Shown here one piece after another: positions 1-4,758 of a stretch of 6,045 nt of DNA. Position numbers and translations under genes: made by a program. The notes under the pieces were generated by a model. The model was not told the DNA's origin, did no database searches, and saw nothing but the letters and a program-made list of their open reading frames with translations. Numbering within the stretch: the first letter of the stretch is position 1; each line of letters starts with the position of its first letter. The stretch comes from an uncultured Eggerthellaceae bacterium (lineage in GTDB: Bacteria > Actinomycetota > Coriobacteriia > Coriobacteriales > Eggerthellaceae), in assembly GCA_958454405.1 (NCBI GenBank), contig CAUEBO010000103.1, positions 1-6,045 on the forward strand, given 5' to 3'.

Positions 1-97
1 TTGCCCTACACGACGAGCAAAACGACGCTTTTGATACTGTCCCTCCAGAATCCGCTCTTCTCGCCAAGCCGGACGGTTGCGCGCCTTCGCCCCTTTC
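1..97. other. Intergenic, no gene recognised
   Basis: No open reading frame here looks coding. The only structure I see is a short inverted repeat, CAAAA at 18-22 and TTTTG at 29-33 around a 6-nt centre. It has no adjacent T-run that would make it a convincing terminator for the leftward operon. The segment is AT-richer than the rest of the window and could be part of another intergenic repeat or the approach to a gene beyond the left edge. Neither can be decided from this sequence. Confidence 0.4.
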
Positions 98-301
98 GTC
101 ATCCTGAGCGAGAGAAGCATTCGACAGTCCGGTGAACTATCGAACTCCCGAGCACGCGAAGCGAGCGCAGGGAGACCCCACGAAGGGGCGAAGGATCTTC
201 GGCACAGGCAGCCTTCCGGAGCCGAAGATCCTTCGACTCCGCGGCTTCGCCGCTCCGCCCAGGATGACAGAGGGTGCCTGAGGCCTCCACTCAGGATGAC
301 A
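98..301. repeat. Interspersed palindromic repeat, composite right end
   Basis: The element begins with GTCATCCTGAGCG (98-110). It ends with the near-complementary CGCCCAGGATGAC (256-268), and a second copy of the end follows, CTCAGGATGAC (290-300). Inside is a perfect 15-bp inverted repeat, CGAAGGATCTTCGGC (189-203) against 221-235, with a 17-nt spacer; a CCCC/GGGG mini-stem (176-188) lies beside it. Ends reading GTCATCCTGAG and CTCAGGATGAC around a stem with GAAGGATCTTCG are a common style of intergenic repeat in bacterial genomes. That comparison is from general knowledge and was not searched. One left end with two right ends suggests partial duplication or nested insertion. Transcribed leftward it would form a strong stem after the upstream operon, but there is no U-run, so a terminator role is uncertain. 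Confidence 0.75.
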
Positions 302-485
302 GCTCGTCGTCCGCGTCCGCTTCCCCTTCGTCGGGCCCCTTCAGCCTGCCCGCATCCTTGAGGGCGCGGCGCAGGATGAATTCCACCTGCGCGTTCACGC
401 TGCGCAGGTCGTCGGCCGCCCAGCGCTCCACCGCCTCCCAGAGAGCCGGGTCCACGCGGAGCGGGTATTGTTTGCGTTTCGCCAT
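291..485 (-). CDS. Small ribbon-helix-helix (Arc-like) protein
   Basis: This 64-residue protein resembles Arc/MetJ-type DNA-binding proteins. A short basic beta strand (KQYPLRV, residues 5-11) is followed by helix A (about 13-27, PALWEAVERWAADDL) and helix B (about 29-46, beginning SVNAQVEFILRRAL). An acidic tail occupies about 52-62. Such proteins dimerise through the strand and insert it into the major groove. The ATG at 485 is chosen because the fold starts there; an in-frame GTG at 497 is possible. No strong Shine-Dalgarno lies next to the ATG. The nearest purine-rich site (AAGGAAG) overlaps the stop of the SPFH gene, 47 nt upstream and beyond a hairpin, so coupled translation or hairpin-assisted spacing is plausible. 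The stop codon lies in the second end of the interspersed repeat. The cognate operator may be the palindrome upstream of the SPFH gene; that is inference. Some relatives are annotated as antitoxin-like, but no toxin is seen. Confidence 0.85.
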   Translation of the reverse strand: MAKRKQYPLRVDPALWEAVERWAADDLRSVNAQVEFILRRALKDAGRLKGPDEGEADADDELSS

Positions 486-496
486 AGCTTGCTGCA

Positions 497-523
497 CGCG
501 CCCGGCGCCTCGGCCGGGGCGCG
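497..523 (-). other. GC-rich hairpin between SPFH and RHH genes
   Basis: In the minus-strand transcript, CGCGCCC (523-517) pairs with GGGCGCG (503-497). After a one-base bulge, GGC pairs with GCC around a 6-nt loop. It sits 9 nt after the SPFH stop and 11 nt before the RHH ATG, between the AAGGAAG purine stretch (528-534) and the start codon. It may block, time or spatially adjust translation of the small gene. It has no U-tract, so it is unlikely to be a terminator. Confidence 0.55.
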
Positions 524-532
524 CGCTCTTCC

Positions 533-1543
533 TTACTGGTACAGCGTTCCCGTGTTCAACACAGGCTGCGCGTCGGATTCGCCGCACAACACCACCATGA
601 GGTTCGACACCATGGCGGCCTTGCGTTCGTCGTCCAAGTCTACCACGTTCTTCGCGGACAGCTCGGAAAGCGCCATCTCCACCATGCCGACCGCGCCCTG
701 CACGATCTTCTCGCGCGCGGCGATGACGGCGTCGGCCTGCTGGCGGCGGAGCATGGCCTGGGCTATCTCAGGCGCATAGGCCAGATGCGTGAGGCGCGCG
801 TCGTCGATGACCACGCCGGCCTTCTCCAAACGCACGGCCAGCTCGTCCTTGAGCGCGGCCGAAACCTCCTCGATGTTGCTGCGCAGCGTGATCTCGCCCT
901 CGGGCTCGCCGGGCATCTGGTCGTAGGCGTACGTGGTGGCCACGTGGCGCAGCGCCGTTTCGCTCTGCGTGTGCACGTAGGAGTTGTAGTCGTCCACGTC
1001 GAACAGGGCTTTCGCCGTGTTCTCCACGCGCCATACGATGACGTCGGCGATCTCGATGGGGTTGCCGCACTTGTCGTTCACCTTCAGATGCTCGCCGTTG
1101 TACGTGCGGGCGCGCAGCGACACCTTCGTTGAAAGCGCGGCCGGCTTGCCCGTCTTCGCATCGGTGGTCGACCCGGCCGAGCGCGAGTAGAACGGGTTCG
1201 CCCAGTGGAAGCCCTCATCGCGCACCGTGCCCTTGTAATCGCCGAACAGGATGAGCACTTTCGCCTGATTCGGCTGGATGGTGAAGAATCCCATGAACAG
1301 CAGCAGTGGCCCCACGCACAAAAGCACGATGCCCACGACGAGCAGCACGATGCCGAGTGTCTGCGTTCCCGTGACGACGGGGACGTCGTCAGGCGGCGCC
1401 ATCGTCGCACCCACGACGATGCACGCGATGCACGCGGCGGCCAAAACGAACACGAGCAGCAGCATGGGCCAGCCGCTTTTCGCATGGACGGGCTTCTCGA
1501 CGGACGCGTCGCCGCTGGCAAGGGCGGATTTCTCGACGGGCAT
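533..1543 (-). CDS. SPFH/Band 7 domain membrane protein
   Basis: This 336-residue protein has a short hydrophilic N-terminus, then two hydrophobic segments (about 25-49 and 61-89) forming a membrane hairpin. An SPFH/prohibitin-fold domain follows (about 90-265), including the characteristic opening (TIQPNQAKVLILFGDYKGT), the EGFHWANPFY stretch and a strand-rich core ending in RLEKAGVVIDDARLTHLAYA. A C-terminal helical region (about 257-315, with RRQQADAVIAAREKIV) probably mediates oligomerisation. Family members assemble large rings or cages at the membrane and organise or protect membrane proteins; the client here is unknown. The ATG at 1543 is preferred because AGAAAGGAA lies 5-6 nt upstream. 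An in-frame TTG at 1600 would add 19 residues, but it lies almost at the predicted transcription start and has no better ribosome site. The gene is followed after 47 nt by the RHH gene, and its promoter is overlapped by a palindromic operator candidate. Family assignment is firm; function is not. Confidence 0.93.
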   Translation of the reverse strand: MPVEKSALASGDASVEKPVHAKSGWPMLLLVFVLAAACIACIVVGATMAPPDDVPVVTGTQTLGIVLLVVGIVLLCVGPLLLFMGFFTIQPNQAKVLILFGDYKGTVRDEGFHWANPFYSRSAGSTTDAKTGKPAALSTKVSLRARTYNGEHLKVNDKCGNPIEIADVIVWRVENTAKALFDVDDYNSYVHTQSETALRHVATTYAYDQMPGEPEGEITLRSNIEEVSAALKDELAVRLEKAGVVIDDARLTHLAYAPEIAQAMLRRQQADAVIAAREKIVQGAVGMVEMALSELSAKNVVDLDDERKAAMVSNLMVVLCGESDAQPVLNTGTLYQ

Positions 1544-1588
1544 GGGGATTCCTTTCTCTCCCGGACGCGCGCCCGATGCGCCCGCCCG

Positions 1589-1604
1589 CACCTTGTCCAA
1601 GGTG
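1589..1604. promoter_or_regulatory. 16-bp palindrome in SPFH 5' leader
   Basis: CACCTTG (1589-1595), TC, CAAGGTG (1598-1604) is a perfect 7-bp inverted repeat with a 2-nt centre. It begins a few bases downstream of the transcription start predicted for the SPFH promoter. It differs in sequence from the CAATCATGAT repeat just upstream, so it may be the site of a different regulator, or a small hairpin at the 5' end of the mRNA. Confidence 0.5.
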
Positions 1605-1607
1605 ATA

Positions 1608-1638
1608 CAATCATGATATCACATTGAGATCATGATTG
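1608..1638. promoter_or_regulatory. Inverted-repeat operator over SPFH promoter
   Basis: CAATCATGAT (1608-1617) and ATCATGATTG (1629-1638) are perfect reverse complements separated by 11 nt. Each arm also contains the self-complementary 8-mer ATCATGAT, so this is both an inverted and a direct repeat with centres 19 bp apart. One arm covers most of the proposed -10 and the other covers the spacer and edge of the -35. That placement fits a repressor site. Paired short palindromes suit cooperative binding by two dimers, which is how many ribbon-helix-helix regulators work. Confidence 0.65.
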
Positions 1639-1641
1639 AAA
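1613..1641 (-). promoter_or_regulatory. Promoter of the SPFH-RHH operon
   Basis: On the minus strand, a -35-like TTTCAA (1641-1636) is followed by 17 bp and then TATCAT (1618-1613), a 5/6 match to TATAAT. The -35 is weak (3/6), which would fit a regulated promoter. Transcription would begin near 1606, giving a leader of about 63 nt before the ATG at 1543. The AT-rich island stands out from GC-rich surroundings. Confidence 0.6.
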
Positions 1642-1953
1642 GGACTGGGATGCGGATCGCTGCTCGGCGTCAAACGGCCGCCAACCAACGTTTGGCCCTA
1701 TGCCGAGGGGCGGTCGGTTCTTGCAACAATCGGCGATCGACTCCCGAATCGCGCGTTGCATGCAGGGATCTCATCCGAACCATCTGTTCCGACTTCCCCT
1801 TGAGCGCACAACCGCAGGTGGCGGTGCGTCGGATGGTTGGCGCGCACCGCCGCGTCGGATGCGCACCGCGAGCTCCGCGGGCGGGACGGGGTCGCATGCG
1901 GATCGACGCCCCCGCTGCTGCGGGCGGAGCCACCTGTGCGCCGGCGCCCCGCT

Positions 1954-1986
1954 GCCGCCCTGGCGGCCGCGGCTGGGCCGCGGCCG
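1954..1986. repeat. Very GC-rich overlapping hairpins
   Basis: CGGCCGCGGC (1964-1973) and GCCGCGGCCG (1977-1986) form a perfect 10-bp stem with a 3-nt loop. Overlapping it on the left, GCCGCC (1954-1959) can pair with GGCGGC (1962-1967). The two stems share bases and so are mutually exclusive. No T-run follows on either strand, so this is not a canonical terminator. Confidence 0.6.
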
Positions 1987-2013
1987 GCCCCTTGCGTGCG
2001 CCGGAACCCCCCG

Positions 2014-2183
2014 CTCGTGGCGGAAAACGACGGTAATCTGCTGTTCGAAGGGGCCGATTCGGCCGTGCGCGCCGCCTTCGGTTCCGGCCCTCGCCGTTTT
2101 GCCTGGTCGGCGGGGCGGCGGGAAATCCGGCTTCCGGATGGCTCCCCGCGCAATGGCAGATTATCGTCATTTCCTGCCACGAG
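2014..2183. repeat. 28-nt inverted repeat pair with internal hairpin
   Basis: The arm at 2014-2041 (beginning CTCGTGGC, ending TAATCTGC) matches the reverse complement of the arm at 2156-2183 at 24 of 28 positions without gaps. All four differences are transitions, so in RNA from either strand two become G-U wobbles and two remain A-C mismatches. The 114-nt interior holds another hairpin, ATCCGG (2125-2130) CTT CCGGAT (2134-2139), flanked by GCGGG (2118-2122) and CCCGC (2145-2149). No target duplication is visible at the outer edges. It could be two opposed copies of an intergenic repeat (BIME-like), a small transposon relic, or the core fold of an RNA. Confidence 0.7.
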
Positions 2184-2219
2184 AAGGCAATTTCGTGACA
2201 CTCTTCCCTAAAGGGGGTG

Positions 2220-2248
2220 ATTAGAACATTTGTTCTCATATCTGCCAA
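2220..2248 (-). promoter_or_regulatory. Sigma-A-type promoter emerging from the rplA terminator
   Basis: On the minus strand, TTGGCA (2248-2243, 5/6 to TTGACA) is followed by exactly 17 bp and TCTAAT (2225-2220, 5/6 to TATAAT). Transcription would start near 2213 and run leftward into the gene-free region. The -35 shares two bases with the T-run of the rplA terminator, so the two signals are fused back to back. This is the best promoter match I found in the window. Confidence 0.6.
2223..2236. promoter_or_regulatory. LexA (SOS) box candidate
   Basis: AGAACATTTGTTCT is a perfect 6-bp palindrome around a 2-nt centre and contains GAAC-N4-GTTC. That is the core of the LexA/DinR site in Bacillus and Actinobacteria (consensus CGAACRNRYGTTYG). 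Read on the minus strand, its centre AAAT fits RNRY. The outer C and G of the full consensus are A and T here. It lies in the spacer and overlaps the start of the -10 of the leftward promoter, a classic repressor position. Confidence 0.6.
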
Positions 2249-2274
2249 AAAAGAAGGGGCCCGAAGGTCCCTTC
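2247..2274 (-). terminator. Rho-independent terminator after rplA
   Basis: In the minus-strand transcript GAAGGG pairs with CCCUUC, then after an A-C mismatch CC pairs with GG around a UUCG tetraloop (2274-2253). Six U residues follow immediately (2252-2247). It starts 29 nt after the rplA stop and closes the rplK-rplA unit. No matching T-run exists on the plus strand, so it works in one direction only. Confidence 0.9.
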
Positions 2275-2303
2275 CCGATATGCGGATGAATGCGAAGCGC
2301 CTG

Positions 2304-3017
2304 TTATTCGGCAGCCGCTTCAGTGTAGCCGCGAACGATGGAGGAATCGACTTTCACGCCGGGGCCCATCGTGGAGGACACGGTGATGGACTTGACGTAA
2401 CGACCCTTGGCTGCAGCGGGCTTCATGCGCAGGATCTCGTCGTACACGGCGCCGTAGTTCTCCGCCAGCTGCTTGGGAGTGAAGCTCACCTTGCCCAGGA
2501 TGACGTGCGCGATGCCGTAACGGTCGGCGCGGTACTCCACGCGGCCGCCCTTGAGTTCGTTGATGGCCTTGGCCACGTCGTTGGTGACCGTGCCGAGCTT
2601 CGGGTTCGGCATGAGGCCGCGGGGGCCGAGGATCTTGCCGAGGCGACCGACCTTGCCCATCTGGTCGGGCGTGGCGATGGCGGCGTCGAAGTTGAACTCG
2701 CCAGCCTGGATCTGCTGGACCAGCTCGTCGGAGCCCACGATGTCGGCACCGGCCTCTTCAGCGGCGCGGGCGGCCTCGCCCTCGGCGAACACGGCCACAC
2801 GGACGGTCTTGCCGGAGCCGTTGGGCAGGCTCACCGTGCCGCGCAGCTGCTGGTCGGCCTGGCGGGTGTCGATGCCCAGGCGGAAGTCGGCGGAGACGGT
2901 CTCGTCGAACTTCGCCGTGGCGACGTCCTTCACGAGCGTCATGGCCGCGAGGGGCGCGTAGAGCGCATCCCCCACTTTCTCGACGGCGGCGCGGTAGTTC
3001 TTGGATTGCTTCGTCAT
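2304..3017 (-). CDS. rplA: 50S ribosomal protein L1
   Basis: L1 forms the mobile L1 stalk at the E site of the 50S subunit and, in many bacteria, represses its own operon by binding an mRNA mimic of its rRNA site. At 237 residues it is of normal length (usually about 230-235). The signature region (about 93-140, with IVGSDELVQQIQAGEFNFD, then KVGRLGKILGPRGLMPNPK) and the C-terminal stretch around TVSSTMGPGVKVD (212-224) are intact, so both domains are complete. The ATG at 3017 has a good ribosome site (GAAAGGAA, 6 nt away). It lies 96 nt downstream of rplK and is followed by a strong terminator. A long rightward open frame across this gene (2217-3041) is an antisense shadow. Confidence 0.98.
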   Translation of the reverse strand: MTKQSKNYRAAVEKVGDALYAPLAAMTLVKDVATAKFDETVSADFRLGIDTRQADQQLRGTVSLPNGSGKTVRVAVFAEGEAARAAEEAGADIVGSDELVQQIQAGEFNFDAAIATPDQMGKVGRLGKILGPRGLMPNPKLGTVTNDVAKAINELKGGRVEYRADRYGIAHVILGKVSFTPKQLAENYGAVYDEILRMKPAAAKGRYVKSITVSSTMGPGVKVDSSIVRGYTEAAAE

Positions 3018-3042
3018 GATGGTTCCTTTCGTGGTGCGTAGC

Positions 3043-3110
3043 GAGCGCGCTCGGGCGCTCTTCCACTTTCCTTATCGTGAGCGGGTCGCACGGTACGAAC
3101 CGCCTGCGAC
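3043..3110 (-). promoter_or_regulatory. Two stem-loops in the rplK-rplA gap
   Basis: Three nt after the rplK stop, the transcript can form GUCGCA (3110-3105)/UGCGAC (3090-3085). After a GG bulge, CGGU pairs with ACCG around a UCGU loop, a 10-bp stem in total. A second stem, GAGCGC/GCGCUC with a 6-nt loop, lies at 3060-3043, about 13 nt before the rplA ribosome site. Neither has a U-run. They may protect the rplK 3' end, tune L1 output or take part in feedback control; no known motif is recognised. Confidence 0.55.
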
Positions 3111-3113
3111 GCT

Positions 3114-3620
3114 TTATTCGTCGTCGTCGAGGGTCCTGCCCTGCAGCATGGCCGCCACCTTCTTGGACGGCACGTACTTCTTCTTCAGCTCGCGGCCCTC
3201 GATGCGCACGCCCATGCTGCGAGCCGTGCCGGCGATGATCTCCATGGCGGCCTCGATGGTGTTGGCATTGAGGTCCGGCATCTTGATCTCGGCGATCTCG
3301 CGGAGCTGGTCCTCGGTGAGGGTGCCGACCGGCTGCAGCTGCGGAAGGCCCGACCCGCTCTGGATGCCGAGCTTCTCCTTGATGAGCACGGCCGCAGGAG
3401 GGGTCTTGCAGATGAAGGTGAACGACTTGTCCTCGTACACCGTGATCTCGACCGGGATGATGGTGCCGGACTGGTCCTGCGTCTGGGCGTTGAACGCCTG
3501 GCAGAACTGCATGATGTTGACGCCCTGGGCGCCGAGCGCAGGACCGACCGGAGGAGCCGGGTTGGCGGCGCCGGCCGGAATCTGCAGCTTGATGAAGCCG
3601 GTTGCTTTCTTTTCAGCCAT
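3114..3620 (-). CDS. rplK: 50S ribosomal protein L11, C-terminally extended
   Basis: L11 binds the GTPase-associated centre of 23S rRNA, contacts elongation factors and forms the thiostrepton site. The N-terminal domain with its proline-rich face (about 15-38, AGAANPAPPVGPALGAQGVN) and the C-terminal RNA-binding domain (about 72-139, with GSGLPQ and IAGTARSMGV) are intact. The family normally ends just after GTARSMG, at about 141-145 residues. This protein runs to 168, adding about 27 residues: a lysine-rich part (ELKKKYVPSKKV, about 144-155) and an acidic end (DDDE). The ATG at 3620 has AAAGGA 8 nt upstream. It is transcribed with rplA and follows nusG after 111 nt. The tail is in frame with no sign of frameshift; whether close relatives share it was not checked. 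Confidence 0.97.
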   Translation of the reverse strand: MAEKKATGFIKLQIPAGAANPAPPVGPALGAQGVNIMQFCQAFNAQTQDQSGTIIPVEITVYEDKSFTFICKTPPAAVLIKEKLGIQSGSGLPQLQPVGTLTEDQLREIAEIKMPDLNANTIEAAMEIIAGTARSMGVRIEGRELKKKYVPSKKVAAMLQGRTLDDDE

Positions 3621-3731
3621 GAGAGCTATCCTTTCAGCTGAGTAAAATTCTCGTTCCTATCCACAAACCGACTTGGTTCCGTGAGAAGCCCCGGTCCACG
3701 CGGGCACGCAACCTGTCAGCGTGATTTCAAA
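3621..3731 (-). promoter_or_regulatory. nusG-rplK intergenic leader
   Basis: This 111-bp gap is where many bacteria place the L1-binding autoregulatory leader of the rplK-rplA unit. In the transcript GUG pairs with CAC and flanking C-G pairs form around a GACCGGGGCUUCU loop (about 3700-3675), followed by AACC/GGUU (about 3672-3660). This is only a rough match to the rRNA L1 site as I know it, and the familiar GUGGGAGG strand is absent. I found no convincing separate promoter. The rplK ribosome site AAAGGA lies at 3634-3629. Confidence 0.35.
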
Positions 3732-4262
3732 TCAGATCTTCGCCACCTGGTCGAACGAGAGTTCGACCGGCGTCTCGCGCCCGAAGATGGAAACCATGAC
3801 GCGCACCTTGCCCGCATCGGGCGAAACCTCGGACACCACGCCGTCGAACTCGGCAAGCGGGCCGGAGACCACCTTCACCGACTGCCCCACTTCCAAGCTC
3901 GACGAGGTCTTCTTCGGAGCCTCGCGGCTCGTGCGCTTCATGATCTTGTTGTACTCGTCGCGCGTGAGCGGCGCAGGATTGCCGTCGGCGCCCACGAACC
4001 CGGTCACGCCGGGCGTGTTGCGCACCGCGGCCCAACTGCGGTCGTCAAGCTCCATGCGCACCAGCACGTAGCCCGGGAACACCTTCTTCTCGCTCTCGAC
4101 GCGACGGCCGCCTTCTTTGATCTCGGTGACCATCTCCGTCGGGATCTCAATGCCGAAGACGTTGTTCTCAAGGCCCATCGTCTCAATGCGCGTCTCAAGG
4201 TTCTTCTTGACTTTGTTCTCGTATCCTGAATAGGTGTGCAGGACGTACCATTTCTTCGCCAT
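3732..4262 (-). CDS. nusG: Transcription termination/antitermination factor NusG
   Basis: NusG binds the clamp helices of RNA polymerase to control pausing and processivity, and couples transcription to ribosomes and Rho. At 176 residues this is the standard two-domain form. The NGN domain spans about 3-108 (KWYVLHTYSGYENKVKKNLE at the start, FPGYVLVRM at 62-70, RNTPGVTGFVG at 81-91). A polar linker (about 108-122) leads to the KOW domain (about 124-172, VGQSVKVVSGPLAEFDGVV through PVELSF). There is no long insertion of the kind seen in some actinobacterial or Thermotoga NusGs. The ATG at 4262 is 3 nt after the secE stop, so the two are probably translationally coupled; the site before it is only a G-run (GGGGG). 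Confidence 0.98.
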   Translation of the reverse strand: MAKKWYVLHTYSGYENKVKKNLETRIETMGLENNVFGIEIPTEMVTEIKEGGRRVESEKKVFPGYVLVRMELDDRSWAAVRNTPGVTGFVGADGNPAPLTRDEYNKIMKRTSREAPKKTSSSLEVGQSVKVVSGPLAEFDGVVSEVSPDAGKVRVMVSIFGRETPVELSFDQVAKI

Positions 4263-4265
4263 GGC

Positions 4266-4715
4266 TTAAGCCCCCAAACTGGAAATGCCCATGAGGATGA
4301 ACGTGGAGATGCTGTCGAACGCGTACGTGAACACGCCGAAGAACACGAGGGCGACGGCCACGACAACGCTCCAGCGCAGCACGTCCTGCTTCGTCGGCCA
4401 CGTGACGCGCTTGAGCTCCGCGCGCACATCCTTGAGAAATCCGAAACGCCGCTTCTTCGCGGCCGGCTTCTTCTCGGTCTTTTTCTCGACGCTTTTGCTT
4501 GGAGCTTTCTCCTGCTTGTTGCCGTCTGCTGCGGATTGCGCGCTCTTCTCCGACTTCTTAAAGAGCCGCTTCTTGGGCGCCTCGGTTGCGGCGGCACGGG
4601 CCTCGGCGTCGTTCTTCGCCTCGGCAGCGGCGACCTCTGCAGCGCGTGCCTGCTCCTTGCGGGCAGCGCGTGCGGCAGACGCCTTCGCTCGCTGTGTCTT
4701 TGATTTCTTCGCCAT
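4266..4715 (-). CDS. secE: Preprotein translocase subunit SecE, extended N-terminus
   Basis: SecE clamps SecY in the SecYEG channel. The conserved core is at the C-terminus: an amphipathic helix with FLKDVRAELKRVTWPTKQDV (about 93-112), then one membrane span (about 115-140, WSVVVAVALVFFGVFTYAF). The minimal single-span form is about 60-65 residues; here about 90 extra residues precede it. They are rich in Lys, Ala and Glu, charged and probably disordered or helical, with several KK/KKR clusters. Extended SecE proteins are known in other high-GC Gram-positives. The ATG at 4715 is well supported by AAGGA 5 nt upstream, and the MAKKSKTQRAK beginning looks like a natural start. The gene follows tRNA-Trp and precedes nusG by 3 nt. 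Confidence 0.96.
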   Translation of the reverse strand: MAKKSKTQRAKASAARAARKEQARAAEVAAAEAKNDAEARAAATEAPKKRLFKKSEKSAQSAADGNKQEKAPSKSVEKKTEKKPAAKKRRFGFLKDVRAELKRVTWPTKQDVLRWSVVVAVALVFFGVFTYAFDSISTFILMGISSLGA

Positions 4716-4758
4716 CTGCTTCCTTAACCGGGGATCGTTATCCGTCTAAACGCCAAAC

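Larger units (their letters stand above)
1642..2219 (-). other. Long region without a gene; possible structured transcript
   Basis: About 580 bp with no convincing protein gene. Open frames exist on both strands, including 192 and 167 codons leftward and 174 rightward. They are Arg/Ala/Pro/Gly-rich, low-complexity, mutually overlapping and match no family I recognise, as expected by chance in very GC-rich DNA. The 167-codon frame opens with GTG at 2201 behind AGGGAAGA, but its first codons lack the strong third-position GC of neighbouring genes. A promoter with a LexA-type site fires into the region from 2248. The region contains a 28-nt inverted repeat pair, several GC hairpins and a short direct duplication (GCGTCGGATG at 1826-1835 and 1852-1861; GCGCACCGC at 1842-1850 and 1861-1869). 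A non-coding RNA, a long leader for the SPFH operon and a decayed element are all possible. I see no clear 3' terminator. Confidence 0.45.

Noticed and set aside
98..301. CRISPR array or insertion sequence at the left repeat
   Set aside because: There are no regularly spaced direct repeats and no transposase; the structure is a single palindromic repeat with an extra end.
291..485. Toxin-antitoxin antitoxin call for the RHH gene
   Set aside because: The fold is shared with antitoxins, but the neighbour is an SPFH membrane protein and no toxin-like gene is present.
1544..1600. TTG start for the SPFH protein at 1600
   Set aside because: It sits at the predicted transcription start within a palindrome, whereas ATG 1543 has a good Shine-Dalgarno.
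1698..2248. 192- and 167-codon leftward frames in the gene-free region
   Set aside because: Both are Arg/Ala/Pro rich with no conserved domain and overlap each other. The longer one starts inside the promoter. The 167-codon one begins with low third-position GC, unlike neighbouring genes.
2217..3041. 274-codon rightward open frame across rplA
   Set aside because: It is antisense to a certain L1 gene, and its composition (Gly, Val, His and Asp rich) is the usual shadow of a GC-rich gene. No family is recognised.
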